A stretch of 64,000 bases of DNA from contig NZ_CP040504.1 of the NCBI RefSeq assembly GCF_005886145.1, positions 620,001 to 684,000 of the forward strand, read 5' to 3'. The position numbers and the translations under genes are program-made. How positions within the stretch are numbered: the stretch's first letter is position 1; every line of letters starts with the position of its first letter. Below, piece by piece: positions 32,815 through 41,479 of the stretch. Source of the DNA: Neisseria sp. oral taxon 014 str. F0314 (GTDB lineage Bacteria; Pseudomonadota; Gammaproteobacteria; Burkholderiales; Neisseriaceae). The notes beneath the pieces were generated by a model, which made no database searches, was not told the DNA's origin, and saw nothing but the letters and a program-made list of their open reading frames with translations.

Positions 32815-34320
32815 TTAAACAATACCTGCGTTTTGTGTTTGTTCTTGGATTTGAGCGGCAATATTCGCTGCATTCAAAGAGCTGCCGTCGGCGAACGAGA
32901 AGTTTTCCACTTTGTTGGAATCGTTCGCAAACCAATCGTCTACCAAGACGCTGTCGTTGCTGCCTTTGAACTTAATGCTCAGATCATCGCCCGATTTGCT
33001 CAAAATCAGGTCGGAAGCGGTGATACCTTGACCGAAGCACAGCGTGTCGTTACCCGAAGAATCTTGGATGATGTCGTGACCGTAGCCTTTGGCGAAGAAA
33101 TAAGTATCATCACCGGCACCACCAATCAGCACATCGTTGCCGATACCGCCGTCCAAGAAATCACGGCCGTCTTTACCTACCAGACAGTCGTCGCCTGCCA
33201 GGCCGTACAGATGGTTGTTGCCACTGTTGCCGTTGATAGTATTGTCCAGCGCGTTACCGGTACCGTTCAGATTACCACTGCCTTGCAGGTAGAGGTTTTC
33301 CACATTGTCCGGCAATGTATAGTCGATAGTGCTTCGAACCGTATCTATACCGCTGTTGACGTTGGCGAACTCTTTAACGATATCGCCGGGATTATCTACA
33401 TAGTATACATCGTTACCATCGCCGCCGAGCATGATGTCCGCACCCTCGCCGCCGTTCAGGTAGTCGTTGCCGCTGCCTCCTTGCAGATAATCTTTACCGC
33501 CTTCACCGTAAAGGGTATCGCCGTTATTACCGCCGTTCAGCGTATCGTTGCCGTCACCGCCGTAAATAACGTCGGCTCCGCCCTGACCGTAGATAATGTC
33601 GTCACCCGAAGTGCCATAGATGGTGTCTTTCTGTTCGGTACCGATGGTTTTGCTCGGACCGGATTCGGAAGCAACAACGTTGATGATGTTGCCTTTATCT
33701 TTATCCAGCCCACCGAAAGAATTGTTCTGCTTACCATCATCTACACAATCATCACAATCCGGTTTCGGTTTGGGTTCAGGTTTCGGTTCCGGACACGGTT
33801 TGGGCTCAGGTTTCGGTTCCGGTTTAGGCTCAGGACACGGTTTGGGCTCGGGTTTTGGTTCCGGCTTAGGTTCCGGACACGGTTTAGGCTCAGGTTTCGG
33901 TTCCGGTTTGGGCTCAGGTTTCGGTTCCGGTTTGGGCTCAGGTTTCGGTTCCGGTTTGGGCTCAGGTTTCGGTTCCGGTTTGGGCTCAGGTTTCGGTTCC
34001 GGTTTGGGCTCAGGTTTCGGTTCCGGTTTAGGCTCGGGCTTCGGTTCTGGTTTAGGCTCAGGTTTCGGTTCCGGTTTAGGCTCGGGACATGGTTTCGGCG
34101 GGCACCACGGAGCCGGTTTGATAGGAGGATAAGAATGATGAGGAGGACAATACGAAGGGCCTTTGTGATGCGGCTGGATTTGCGGAGTCCACATCGGACC
34201 GCAATGGAATTTTATCGGAGGACAGTATCCGTATGAAATGAACGGTTTGGGCATAGGTGCCCAATGACCGTGACCATAGTGGTGAGACGGTTTTGCAATA
34301 GGCATGCAATAATGCTTCAT
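32815..34320 (-). CDS. RTX-type protein with His/Cys/Pro-rich head and Pro-Lys-Pro-Glu stalk
   Basis: 501 aa. No signal peptide. Residues 1-78 are rich in His, Cys, Tyr and Pro ([24 protein letters not shown]), then a tandem PKPEPKPE stalk to about residue 187 with Cys-containing breaks (PCPEPKPE). The rest has RTX nonapeptides ([19 protein letters not shown]) that bind calcium, and ends in [19 protein letters not shown]...[10 protein letters not shown], the usual C-terminal RTX segment exported by type I secretion. No transporter is in the window. Probably a secreted or surface adhesin-like protein; metal binding by the head is inference. Confidence 0.85.
   Translation of the reverse strand: MKHYCMPIAKPSHHYGHGHWAPMPKPFISYGYCPPIKFHCGPMWTPQIQPHHKGPSYCPPHHSYPPIKPAPWCPPKPCPEPKPEPKPEPKPEPKPEPKPEPKPEPKPEPKPEPKPEPKPEPKPEPKPEPKPEPKPEPKPEPKPEPKPCPEPKPEPKPEPKPCPEPKPEPKPEPKPCPEPKPEPKPKPDCDDCVDDGKQNNSFGGLDKDKGNIINVVASESGPSKTIGTEQKDTIYGTSGDDIIYGQGGADVIYGGDGNDTLNGGNNGDTLYGEGGKDYLQGGSGNDYLNGGEGADIMLGGDGNDVYYVDNPGDIVKEFANVNSGIDTVRSTIDYTLPDNVENLYLQGSGNLNGTGNALDNTINGNSGNNHLYGLAGDDCLVGKDGRDFLDGGIGNDVLIGGAGDDTYFFAKGYGHDIIQDSSGNDTLCFGQGITASDLILSKSGDDLSIKFKGSNDSVLVDDWFANDSNKVENFSFADGSSLNAANIAAQIQEQTQNAGIV
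33762..34088 (-). repeat. Tandem Pro-Lys-Pro-Glu coding repeat (24-bp units)
   Basis: About 327 bp of near-identical 24-bp units encoding PKPEPKPE, with a few Cys-containing variants (CPEPKPE). Units differ only at synonymous sites (GGTTCCGGTTTGGG against GGCTCAGGTTTC on +). Multiples of 24 keep the frame, so slippage or recombination changes stalk length, not phase. Confidence 0.9.
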
Positions 34321-34920
34321 AATGTATTACTCCCAGATGAAATATTGTTATACAGACCAAATTACCGATTATCACTATGATAAAGGCTTAAATCTGCATT
34401 ATTAGTCTAGTTACTCTTTTTACCTATCGCTTACATATCGCTTTAACGGTTTAACACTTTGACAAAAGGTATCAAGAAATTTAAATAATTTATCCATAAC
34501 ACTTTTCCCTTTATATTTATCAATTATTAACATAAATATATTTAATTAAATAATTTTTTCGATTTAACTAAATCATCACCAACTGAACTTTTAATTTTAG
34601 AATCAACATAACATCATGTTAGATAATTAATTTTATTTACTTAAACTCGTACTAAATTAATTTAATCAAGTTAATCAACTTAACTTATCAAAATTCAACC
34701 ACGACCAACCGCACCATCCATTCACTCTTGAAACAAACTGCATACGGCAATAACATTCTGACAACTGTAAAATTATCCCATACTCCAACCGTAAAATATC
34801 TTAAACATATAAAGCACCAGATAAGATGTTTACGAGACAACGAGTTAAGATATAAACGGTTTTCTACTACAATTTGCTCTATAATAACGACACGATAAAA
34901 ATCTCAATGGAGAAACTGCC
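34321..34920. other. 600-bp AT-rich intergenic region with divergent promoters
   Basis: The gap between the divergent RTX and rmlD genes is far richer in A+T than the neighbouring coding DNA, with runs such as TTAATTAAATAATTTTTT. No gene is supported on either strand. It likely holds the RTX promoter and the rmlD promoter, and it may be a silenced or bent-DNA control region. Confidence 0.7.
34880..34885 (+). promoter_or_regulatory. Candidate -10 box of rmlD
   Basis: TATAAT 35 bp before the rmlD ATG. The -35 region (34857-34863, CGGTTTT) is weak. SD ATGGAGAAAC at 34906 precedes the ATG. Confidence 0.5.
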
Positions 34921-35784
34921 ATGCGAATTCTCTTAACCGGTTCCAAAGGCCAACTGGCACAGTGTTTCAGAGACCGTCTGCCGGACAAATGGGAAGTTAT
35001 TTCAACCGATTCTGCTTCTTTAGACATTACCGATGCGACAGCCGTCTTTAATATGGTTCAAAACTTCCAACCCGACGCCATCGTCAATGCCGCAGCCTAC
35101 ACTGCCGTAGACAAGGCCGAGCGGGAATACCGGAAGGCCTTTGCAGTCAACGCCTCGGCCGTACACAATCTGGCCGCAGCCGCATATGAGGCAAAAGTAC
35201 GTTTTATCCACATCTCAACAGATTACGTTTTTGAAGGCGACGGTAAAAATCCTTACAGCGAACACGACGTTCCCAATCCTCAGAGTATTTACGGAAAATC
35301 CAAATTGTCGGGAGAATTTCTTGCCTTGGCCGCCAATCCGGAAAGCATTGTCGTCCGCACCGCATGGCTTTTTAGCGAATATGGAGAAAATTTCGTTAAA
35401 ACCATGTTGCGCTTGGCAAAAGAACGGGACACTCTGTCAGTGGTTAACGACCAAATAGGTAATCCGACTTATGCCGGCGATTTGGCCCAGGCATTGATCG
35501 ACATCCTGAAATCCGCTGGGCCTGCACGCGGTGTTTACCATTTTTGCGGCGACAAATCTGTAAGCTGGTACGAATTTGCCCAAGCGATTTTTCAGACGGC
35601 CTCGGAAAATATAAAAGGCTTCAAAGTGCCCGAATTAAAGCCCATTCCGAGCGAACAATATCCGACCCCGGCCCCGCGCCCCGCATACAGCGTACTGGAT
35701 TGCGGCAAAATAAACCGAGACTTCGGTGTGAAAACATCCGATTGGCAAAAAGCGTTGGGCAGTATCATCGGCCGTTTTGACTGA
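34921..35784 (+). CDS. rfbD: dTDP-4-dehydrorhamnose reductase
   Basis: 287 aa: Rossmann motif MRILLTGSKGQLAQCF, catalytic YGKSKLSGE (Tyr-xxx-Lys) near residue 128, and STDYVFEGDGKNPYSE. NADPH-dependent last step of dTDP-rhamnose synthesis, used in surface polysaccharides. rfbA-C are not adjacent. A DUS is coded in frame near 35590 (IFQTAS). Confidence 0.92.
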   Translation: MRILLTGSKGQLAQCFRDRLPDKWEVISTDSASLDITDATAVFNMVQNFQPDAIVNAAAYTAVDKAEREYRKAFAVNASAVHNLAAAAYEAKVRFIHISTDYVFEGDGKNPYSEHDVPNPQSIYGKSKLSGEFLALAANPESIVVRTAWLFSEYGENFVKTMLRLAKERDTLSVVNDQIGNPTYAGDLAQALIDILKSAGPARGVYHFCGDKSVSWYEFAQAIFQTASENIKGFKVPELKPIPSEQYPTPAPRPAYSVLDCGKINRDFGVKTSDWQKALGSIIGRFD

Positions 35785-35800
35785 TGTGCTCCCGTACAAA

Positions 35801-35834
35801 CAGGCCGTCTGAAAAACTGTTTTCAGACGGCCTG
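35801..35834 (+). terminator. DUS pair, terminator of rmlD
   Basis: CAGGCCGTCTGAAAA and its inverse with a 4-nt loop, 16 bp after the stop. The region 35835-36182 has no other gene-sized feature apart from promoter-like AT-rich sequence before the next ORF. Confidence 0.75.
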
Positions 35835-36182
35835 TTTCCCGTTGTACGGTAAGAATACTACCCGCAATCTCCCTCCGAGAAACCATGCAATATTCGCCGT
35901 CATAGTACATTTTCGCTCCCAAGAAATATTTTCCATAACAAATCAAGGCATAACAAAAATACGGACTTAAGTTCCTAAATTACATAACCGCCTTATAAAT
36001 TTACACTATACCCATTTAAAAAAACATCAAATGTCCCTATTATATTAGAGGACAACATCTCGCAATAACCAAAACGGATTTATTTGAACATAAATCCATA
36101 AGCAAAAGGCTAAACCGGTACCGAATTCAACGACATATCAAACCGATCGGTCATGCCCGAAACATAATAGAAAGGAAACATC

Positions 36183-36281
36183 ATGCAACACCGCAGACGT
36201 CAGGCTATCTTCCAAGCTGCCAAACGTGCATTCAAAGGCTCGAAAGCGAGCAGTCCGGTAGAACCGCGCAGTGCACGCTGA
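36183..36281 (+). CDS. Very small basic protein, uncharacterised
   Basis: 32 aa, MQHRRRQAIFQAAKRAFKGSKA then SSPVEPRSAR: a basic amphipathic helix and a short Pro tail. AAAGGAAAC ends 5 nt before the ATG, an ideal ribosome-binding site, and a DUS hairpin follows at 36328. It is preceded by about 350 bp without genes. Coding is uncertain because of size; an RNA with a short reading frame is an alternative. Confidence 0.5.
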   Translation: MQHRRRQAIFQAAKRAFKGSKASSPVEPRSAR

Positions 36282-36327
36282 CGACATAACGGGCGTTATT
36301 GCTGAAACAAACGCCCGACGAATTAAA

Positions 36328-36361
36328 AGGCCGTCTGAAAACTTTGATTTTCAGACGGCCT
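36328..36361. terminator. DUS pair between small ORF and glutaredoxin-like gene
   Basis: AGGCCGTCTGAAAA and inverse, 6-nt loop. Serves the small + ORF and may also end the minus-strand gene at 36393. Confidence 0.7.
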
Positions 36362-36392
36362 AAGCATTCACGGCCCGACACAAACGAAACCG

Positions 36393-36635
36393 TCATCCCA
36401 TCCTGTTTTGCAAATGCGCACGCAGCTTGTCCGCGTCCAAAAACCAATGGCAGATTTCCTCGTCTCCGTCCAGCAATACCGGAACAAGCTCATTGTATTT
36501 TTCTTCCAAATCAGGATGATCGTCCACATCGAGCACTTCCAGTTCGAATCCGAACGCTTCCTTATACGGCAGCAGTTCGGCCTTCATCTTGTGGCACAAG
36601 CTGCAATATTCGCGGAACATTAACGTCAGCTTCAT
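36393..36635 (-). CDS. Glutaredoxin-like protein (DUF836)
   Basis: 80 aa from MKLTLMFREYCSLCHKMKAELL; the longer frame starts within a DUS. CSLC redox motif at residues 11-14, then ELVPVLLDGDEEICHW with the cis-Pro of thioredoxin folds. Fits the DUF836 glutaredoxin-like family of thiol-disulphide proteins. Stand-alone, flanked by DUS terminators. Confidence 0.8.
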   Translation of the reverse strand: MKLTLMFREYCSLCHKMKAELLPYKEAFGFELEVLDVDDHPDLEEKYNELVPVLLDGDEEICHWFLDADKLRAHLQNRMG

Positions 36636-36659
36636 CCTATCCGTCCGTATCAATACACA

Positions 36660-36700
36660 CAGGCCGTCTGAAAACGCAACCACGATTTTCAGACGGCCTG
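36660..36700 (-). terminator. DUS pair, terminator after brnQ
   Basis: CAGGCCGTCTGAAAA arms with an 11-nt loop, 10 bp beyond the brnQ stop at 36710. Confidence 0.7.
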
Positions 36701-36709
36701 TTCAAAGCG

Positions 36710-38038
36710 TTACGCCTTCTTTTTCAATGCCGCATTCAAAATGCAGCCCAACACAAAACCGGCAGTCGCAGGCAGCAGCCAACCCAGGCCGATATGGTAG
36801 AGCGGCAGCACATTGTTGATTGCCGACGCAGCTTCTTCACTGAAGCCGAAAGCCGCTTTATAAGCATCCAGCAAACCGACCACCAACGTCGCCATAATGG
36901 TGCAGAAATACACGATGCGGCTGCCGCCGAAGAAATTATGCAGAAACGCCAACAAGATAATCACCACCGTCAACGGATACAGCAACATTAATACCGGAAC
37001 GGAAAAACTAATAATGTCCGCCAACCCTTTGTTCGCCAATCCCATCGACACCAAGGTATTGATAATGACAAACATTTTATAAGAAATTCCCGGACACAAA
37101 CGGTTAAAATATTCCGCACAGGAAGTAATCAGGCCGACTGCCGTACTCAGGCAGGCCAATAAAACAATCACGCCCAACAGCACATTGCCGCCCATGCCGA
37201 AATAATATTGCGCCGTTTTCGACAACACCAACGCACCGTTTTCCTGCACGCCCAAACCGGCCACGCTGGTCGCGCCCATATAGCCGATAAACAGGTAAAC
37301 GGCAGCCAGACAAGACGCCGCAATCACACCCGAAACAGTAGTCGTACGCAACAGCTCGGCACGATTATCCACCCCCATCGCCCGTACGGCATCAATCACG
37401 ATGATGGCAAACACCAAAGACGCCAACGCATCCATCGTGCCATAACCTTCCAAAATGCCTTTGGCCAAAGGTTGGGTAACAAAATCACCTTGTGCTTCAG
37501 TCAAAGCACCCATAGGATTCAGCGCGGCATAACCCACCAGTGCGGCAATAGTCAGCAACAATGCGGGGGTCAAAATTTTACCGATGCGGTCAACCAGCTT
37601 GCCCGGCGACATCGACAGCCAGTAGGCCACGCCGAAAAACACTACGCTGAACACCGCCAAACCGACACTTTTATTGGCTTCGCCAATAAACGGCACTACA
37701 CCGACTTCAAACGATACCGTCGCGGTACGCGGCGTAGCAAACAACGGGCCGATGGCCAGATACAGTGCGGCGGCAAACGCAACGCCGTACCACGGACTGA
37801 CACGCGAAGCCAAGGCCTGAACGTCGCGCGAACCGGAATAACCGATGGCAATCACACCGAGCAACGGCAAACCGGCACCGGTCAACAAAAAGCCGAACAT
37901 GGCCGACAACCAGTTTTCACCGGCCTGCTGCCCCAGATATGCCGGAAAAATCAAATTGCCCGCACCAAAAAACAAAGCAAACAACATCAGGCCGACAGCC
38001 CACAGCGAGGCTTTCTGGTTTCCACTTGAAGAACTCAT
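36710..38038 (-). CDS. brnQ: Branched-chain amino acid transporter (LIVCS family)
   Basis: 442 aa from MSSSSGNQKASLWAVGLML with CAGGTG upstream. About 12 hydrophobic segments; LFFGAGNLIFPAYLGQQAG near the N-terminus is the BrnQ signature. Imports Leu, Ile, Val with a cation. Ends in a DUS hairpin. Confidence 0.93.
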   Translation of the reverse strand: MSSSSGNQKASLWAVGLMLFALFFGAGNLIFPAYLGQQAGENWLSAMFGFLLTGAGLPLLGVIAIGYSGSRDVQALASRVSPWYGVAFAAALYLAIGPLFATPRTATVSFEVGVVPFIGEANKSVGLAVFSVVFFGVAYWLSMSPGKLVDRIGKILTPALLLTIAALVGYAALNPMGALTEAQGDFVTQPLAKGILEGYGTMDALASLVFAIIVIDAVRAMGVDNRAELLRTTTVSGVIAASCLAAVYLFIGYMGATSVAGLGVQENGALVLSKTAQYYFGMGGNVLLGVIVLLACLSTAVGLITSCAEYFNRLCPGISYKMFVIINTLVSMGLANKGLADIISFSVPVLMLLYPLTVVIILLAFLHNFFGGSRIVYFCTIMATLVVGLLDAYKAAFGFSEEAASAINNVLPLYHIGLGWLLPATAGFVLGCILNAALKKKA

Positions 38039-38256
38039 AAACAACACCTGTTTTTCTTATCAATCAACAAACAATCCGCCGAAACCGATGAGCTGGCACG
38101 GTTACCGGCGGCATTTCAGTTTGTTTCGCATCTTCACCCCATCTTTTAAAAAAGCAGAGCAAACATATGCAAACAAATATGTAAAACCTGAGCAAAGAAT
38201 AGTCAAAAAACCTTTATTTATCAACTTATTTTTCACTACACCCCGCCCAAATACAA

Positions 38257-38284
38257 AGGCCGTCTGAAATTTTTCAGACGGCCT
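38257..38284 (-). terminator. DUS pair after bfd
   Basis: AGGCCGTCTGAAA and inverse with a 2-nt loop, 21 bp beyond the bfd stop. The 266-bp gap to brnQ holds the brnQ promoter region and nothing else clear. Confidence 0.7.
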
Positions 38285-38304
38285 CATGCAAGAATTCTTT
38301 AAAA

Positions 38305-38511
38305 TCAGCACTGTACGTTGATGCCTGCCGTAACCGAACCTTGTACCTGCGTACCGGCACCGTTCAAGAAAGAAGCGGCCAGTTCGCTACAACACCCGCA
38401 ACAGGTCGCCACACCCAGTTGGGCCTGCAAATCATTCATAGTAACCGCACCGGCGGCAACGGTTTCTTTGATTTCACGGTCGGTAATCGCATTGCAGATA
38501 CAAACAAACAT
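38305..38511 (-). CDS. bfd: Bacterioferritin-associated ferredoxin
   Basis: 68 aa from MFVCICNAITDREIKE, with GGAG about 8 nt upstream. Cys4, Cys6, and a CCGCC cluster near 37-41 give the [2Fe-2S] ligands of the BFD family. It takes electrons to release iron from bacterioferritin. A perfect 18-bp inverted repeat overlies its promoter/leader. Expected to be iron-regulated. Confidence 0.9.
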   Translation of the reverse strand: MFVCICNAITDREIKETVAAGAVTMNDLQAQLGVATCCGCCSELAASFLNGAGTQVQGSVTAGINVQC

Positions 38512-38525
38512 GATGTGCTCCAAAA

Positions 38526-38574
38526 ATATTACGCCTCAAGAATGAGACTTAGTTTTATTCTTGAGGCGTAATAT
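38526..38574 (-). repeat. Perfect 18-bp inverted repeat in the bfd leader
   Basis: ATATTACGCCTCAAGAAT and its exact inverse, 13-nt spacer. It begins in the -10 box and ends about 10 nt before the bfd ribosome-binding site, so nearly the whole leader RNA could fold into one stem. Confidence 0.85.
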
Positions 38575-38598
38575 AAATAAAAACTGTTTGCATTGCAA
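38570..38598 (-). promoter_or_regulatory. Predicted bfd promoter
   Basis: TTGCAA (38598-38593) and TATATT (38575-38570) with a 17-bp spacer on the minus strand, start expected near 38563. Sequence further upstream (CGATAAATTTCTATCG near 38620) is a small palindrome that might be a metal-regulator site. The rest of the gap to the molbindin gene (to 38773) is AT-rich with no supported gene. Confidence 0.6.
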
Positions 38599-38773
38599 GC
38601 AACAATCAGACAAATTGCTACGATAAATTTCTATCGTTTTTTCATTTTGAATTGAAATCACCAAAATAAAATATATTTTAATTAAATTGGTATTTGATAT
38701 ATCCAACCACTTCCATTCACAAAATGCGCCGAAAAATCTTGCAACAGACAGATAAGATACTGATACCCCTCCC

Positions 38774-39202
38774 CTAAGCCAGCACACCCAACACTACACT
38801 GCCCGCTTTAAATATCGCGGTGGCGCGTTGGCCCGGATGAAGGTTGAGCTGCTCCGTGCTTTGCAAGGTAACGCCCGCCGTCAACCTCAAGCCGCTACCC
38901 AAGTCCATCGTAATCACAGAGTTGGCCGCCCCGCGTTCCACTTCACAAATCAGACCGTTCAGACGGTTTCTGGCCGAAAGTTTGATGTGCTCCAAATCGG
39001 TGGCGATGATGATGGCGGTCGACTTGATTAGGGCAATAACCGCACTGCCGACATTTAGGCCCAAATCGTTGCAGCTTTCGCGGGTAATCATGGCCACCAG
39101 TTCATGACCGCCCGGCAGCGTAATCGTTACTTCGCTGCCGACATCACCATTTTTGATGCGTTTAACGATACCGGTAAACTGGTTTCGTGCGCTGGTTTTC
39201 AT
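38774..39202 (-). CDS. Molbindin-like protein with two Mop domains
   Basis: 142 aa from MKTSARNQFTGIVKRIKNGDVGSEV. Two tandem Mop/TOBE repeats, each starting with SARN(Q/R)(F/L)xG (residues 3-70 and 74-140), the plan of cytoplasmic molybdate-storage molbindins. No ABC domain, so it is a stand-alone molbindin rather than ModC. GGAAC before the ATG. Confidence 0.85.
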   Translation of the reverse strand: MKTSARNQFTGIVKRIKNGDVGSEVTITLPGGHELVAMITRESCNDLGLNVGSAVIALIKSTAIIIATDLEHIKLSARNRLNGLICEVERGAANSVITMDLGSGLRLTAGVTLQSTEQLNLHPGQRATAIFKAGSVVLGVLA

Positions 39203-39351
39203 GTTGTTCCGTTTCCTTTTAAAAATTCTTCCTGCAAAGCGTTCCGTATTTTTCAGACGGCCTGCGGACGGAGCGGCAGATAATTCCGCCACAATGTACC
39301 CGTTGGCAAGCCTGCTGCAACCCGTTACGTTGAATACCGCCGAAAGTAGGA

Positions 39352-40230
39352 TTAACTGCGTGGATGGTGTTTCCCGACCAATTCCTTCAAGCGCTGGTTG
39401 GCGACATGGGTATAAATCTGCGTGGTGCTGATGTCCGCATGGCCAAGCAGCATCTGTACTACGCGCAAGTCTGCGCCGTGGTTGACCAAATGGGTGGCAA
39501 AGGCGTGGCGCAGGCCGTGCGGGCTAAGCGAACGGATACCTGCCGCATCTGCATATTCCTTCACGATCATCCAGGCCAGCTGACGTGAAATGCCGCTTTT
39601 TTTCTGACTGACGAAAAGCTCGTCGCAGATTTTGTTTTTCAGCAGCAGCGGCCGAGATTCGGCGCAATACCGCTCTATCCAGTAGACCGCCTCTTCCCCC
39701 AGCGGCACATAACGTTGCTTGTCGCCCTTGCCTATGGTGTTTATCCAGCCTTTGTTCAAGTCCAAATCCGACATTTTCAGTTTCACGGCTTCAGTAACGC
39801 GCAACCCGGTAGCGTACATGACTTCGAGCAGCGTTTTGTCGCGCAGGCCATGAGGGGTATCGACATCAGGGGCGGCAAGCAATTTTTCAATCTGGGCTTC
39901 GGTAATCAGGCCGGGCAATGGCTGCTCTTTGTGCGGAGAGGTCAGGAACCGGGTGGGATTGTCCGCCCGCTTTTCCGTTTCTTCCAGCCACGCGTACAGC
40001 CGTTTGCAGGCCGACAACGCCCGCGCCTGCGAACTGGCCTTTTCCTCCGGAACATAAATGGCGGCGGCCAAATCTTCGGCCGCCGCACCAAACCAGTCCT
40101 TCCCGCCCTGCCGCAATCTTGCGGCGACCTTTTCCAAATCGCGGCGGTAGCTTTGCAGAGTGTTTTGGCTGAGACGGTGGTTCAACCAGAGGTGTTCGAG
40201 CAGTTTGTCGATGAGTTCGTCCATATCCAA
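39352..40230 (-). CDS. xerD: Tyrosine site-specific recombinase XerD
   Basis: 292 aa. N-terminal core-binding SAM-like domain (LWLNHRLSQNTLQSYRRDL), catalytic residues Arg in ATGLRVTE, Lys in GKGDKQR, HGLRH, HAD and Tyr in TQIYTHV. Resolves chromosome dimers with XerC at dif. Full length. The C-terminus is normal, so this is chromosomal XerD, not a phage integrase. Confidence 0.93.
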   Translation of the reverse strand: MDMDELIDKLLEHLWLNHRLSQNTLQSYRRDLEKVAARLRQGGKDWFGAAAEDLAAAIYVPEEKASSQARALSACKRLYAWLEETEKRADNPTRFLTSPHKEQPLPGLITEAQIEKLLAAPDVDTPHGLRDKTLLEVMYATGLRVTEAVKLKMSDLDLNKGWINTIGKGDKQRYVPLGEEAVYWIERYCAESRPLLLKNKICDELFVSQKKSGISRQLAWMIVKEYADAAGIRSLSPHGLRHAFATHLVNHGADLRVVQMLLGHADISTTQIYTHVANQRLKELVGKHHPRS

Positions 40231-40251
40231 ATAACGCCGAAACCATATGCC

Positions 40252-40295
40252 GAGGCCGTCTGAAACGGCGGCGCATTATGTTTTCAGACGGCCTC
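40252..40295 (-). terminator. DUS pair between xerD and bcp
   Basis: GAGGCCGTCTGAAA arms, 16-nt loop, lying just after the bcp stop. Confidence 0.7.
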
Positions 40296-40299
40296 TCCA

Positions 40300-40737
40300 T
40301 TACCCTCCCAATGTTTCCAATACTTCCTGCGCATGACCGCCCACTTTGACCTTGCGCCACTCGTGCATGATTTCGCCTTCTGCGTTTAACACGAAAGTGC
40401 TGCGCTCAACACCGAAGGACTCTTTGCCGTAGAGTTTTTTCAGTTTGATGACATCAAACAGTTTGCACACGGTTTCGTCTTTATCACTCAGCAATTCAAA
40501 TCGGAAACCTTGTTTGGTACAAAAATTCTGATGCGACTTCACGCCGTCACGCGAAATGCCGACGACGGTATAGCCCAGTTTTTCAAACTGCTCCAGCCGT
40601 GCATTGAAGTCCAGCCCTTCGGTGGTGCAACCCGGCGTGTTGTCTTTCGGGTAGAAGTAAACGACCAGCGGCAGGTGTTCGGCGGAATTAAATTCCGCAC
40701 CGCTGCTTGACGGCAGGGTAAATTCGTATTTCGGCAT
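40300..40737 (-). CDS. bcp: Thiol peroxidase, Bcp/PrxQ type
   Basis: 145 aa from MPKYEFTLPSSSGAEF; ATGs at 40740 and 40743 are also in frame, AAGGAAATG favours 40737. Peroxidatic Cys37 in NTPGCTTEG. The resolving Cys usual five residues later is absent, as in some Bcp homologues; a later Cys (NFCTKQGF or VCKLF) may take its place. Reduces peroxides with thioredoxin. Confidence 0.9.
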   Translation of the reverse strand: MPKYEFTLPSSSGAEFNSAEHLPLVVYFYPKDNTPGCTTEGLDFNARLEQFEKLGYTVVGISRDGVKSHQNFCTKQGFRFELLSDKDETVCKLFDVIKLKKLYGKESFGVERSTFVLNAEGEIMHEWRKVKVGGHAQEVLETLGG

Positions 40738-40750
40738 CATCATTTCCTTT

Positions 40751-41389
40751 TCAGACGGTCTCACGCAGATTCAGGTAACGGCGGCTGCCCTGCATTCCGC
40801 CCATCGCCTGGAGCAGCATATCGAAATGTTCGTCGTTGCCCGCAAAATCCAGTTCGTCGGCATTGACGATTAATAAAGGCGCGTTTTGATAAAGATGGAA
40901 GAAACGGCTGTATTCCTGCTGGATTTTACCCAGATAGCCGCTCGGGAACATACTCAATATACCGTCGCCGCGCCGTTGCAGGCGCTTGGTATCGGCCTCG
41001 CCAGAAGTTTGCAGATACACCACCAAATCGGGAACGGGATATTGCGGCATGATTTTGCGGCGCAATTCCCAAAACAAGGTTTGCTCGGGATCTTTCAAAA
41101 CCACGGGCACAAAAATCTGGTCTTTTTCCAACAAAAAATCGGCGATGATGCGGCCGCCTTTGTCTTCCTCCGCATTGATAATGTCTACATTTTCGGCGCG
41201 GCGCATCAGGAAAAACAACTCGGTCGCCAAGCCGTGATTGGAGGCATTGAGATAAAACTGCTCCAAAAACGGATTGCGCTCGGGACTCTCGGTCAGGTGC
41301 AACGCCTCGAAATGCTTGGCCAACCGGCGGCTCAATTCGGATTTTCCGCTGCCGATGGAACCTTCGACGACGATATAACGGTAGTTCAT
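40751..41389 (-). CDS. Deoxynucleoside kinase (dAK/dGK-like)
   Basis: 212 aa. P-loop EGSIGSGKSE (residues 9-18), ESPERNPF and RAENVDI near 70, and a lid-type RRGDGILSM. Fits the deoxyadenosine/deoxyguanosine kinase family that phosphorylates nucleosides for salvage. Gene starts 90 bp downstream of folK. Confidence 0.85.
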   Translation of the reverse strand: MNYRYIVVEGSIGSGKSELSRRLAKHFEALHLTESPERNPFLEQFYLNASNHGLATELFFLMRRAENVDIINAEEDKGGRIIADFLLEKDQIFVPVVLKDPEQTLFWELRRKIMPQYPVPDLVVYLQTSGEADTKRLQRRGDGILSMFPSGYLGKIQQEYSRFFHLYQNAPLLIVNADELDFAGNDEHFDMLLQAMGGMQGSRRYLNLRETV

Positions 41390-41434
41390 AATATTTCTCT
41401 GTTATTTACATCATTGGTTTTAAAACACACTGCA

Positions 41435-41474
41435 AGGCCGTCTGAAAACACGGCAGACGGTTTTCAGACGGCCT
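41435..41474 (-). terminator. DUS pair after folK
   Basis: AAGGCCGTCTGAAAAC arms with a short loop, just after the folK stop at 41480; separates folK from the kinase gene. Confidence 0.7.
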
Positions 41475-41479
41475 CTCGT

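Noticed and set aside
33762..34088. CRISPR-like spacing of short repeats
   Set aside because: The units are contiguous coding repeats without spacers; no cas genes are near.
33620..34132. Gly-Ser-Gly-Leu repeat frame on the + strand
   Set aside because: Another shadow of the 24-bp repeat; the real frame is the minus RTX gene.
32833..34236. Long + strand frame (467 codons) opposite the RTX gene
   Set aside because: It is a shadow of the Gly/Asp-rich RTX and PKPE repeats, reading as Arg-Phe repeats with no plausible domain.
34463..34482. AAAAGGTATCAAG resembling the phage end sites
   Set aside because: Single copy 5 kb outside the prophage without spacing partners; taken as chance in AT-rich DNA.
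38536..38787. 83-codon minus frame between bfd and the molbindin gene
   Set aside because: It overlies the bfd promoter and inverted repeat, and its composition is not coding-like.
39352..40230. XerD-like recombinase considered as prophage integrase
   Set aside because: Located 10 kb from the prophage, has standard XerD length and motifs; the prophage uses DDE transposition instead.
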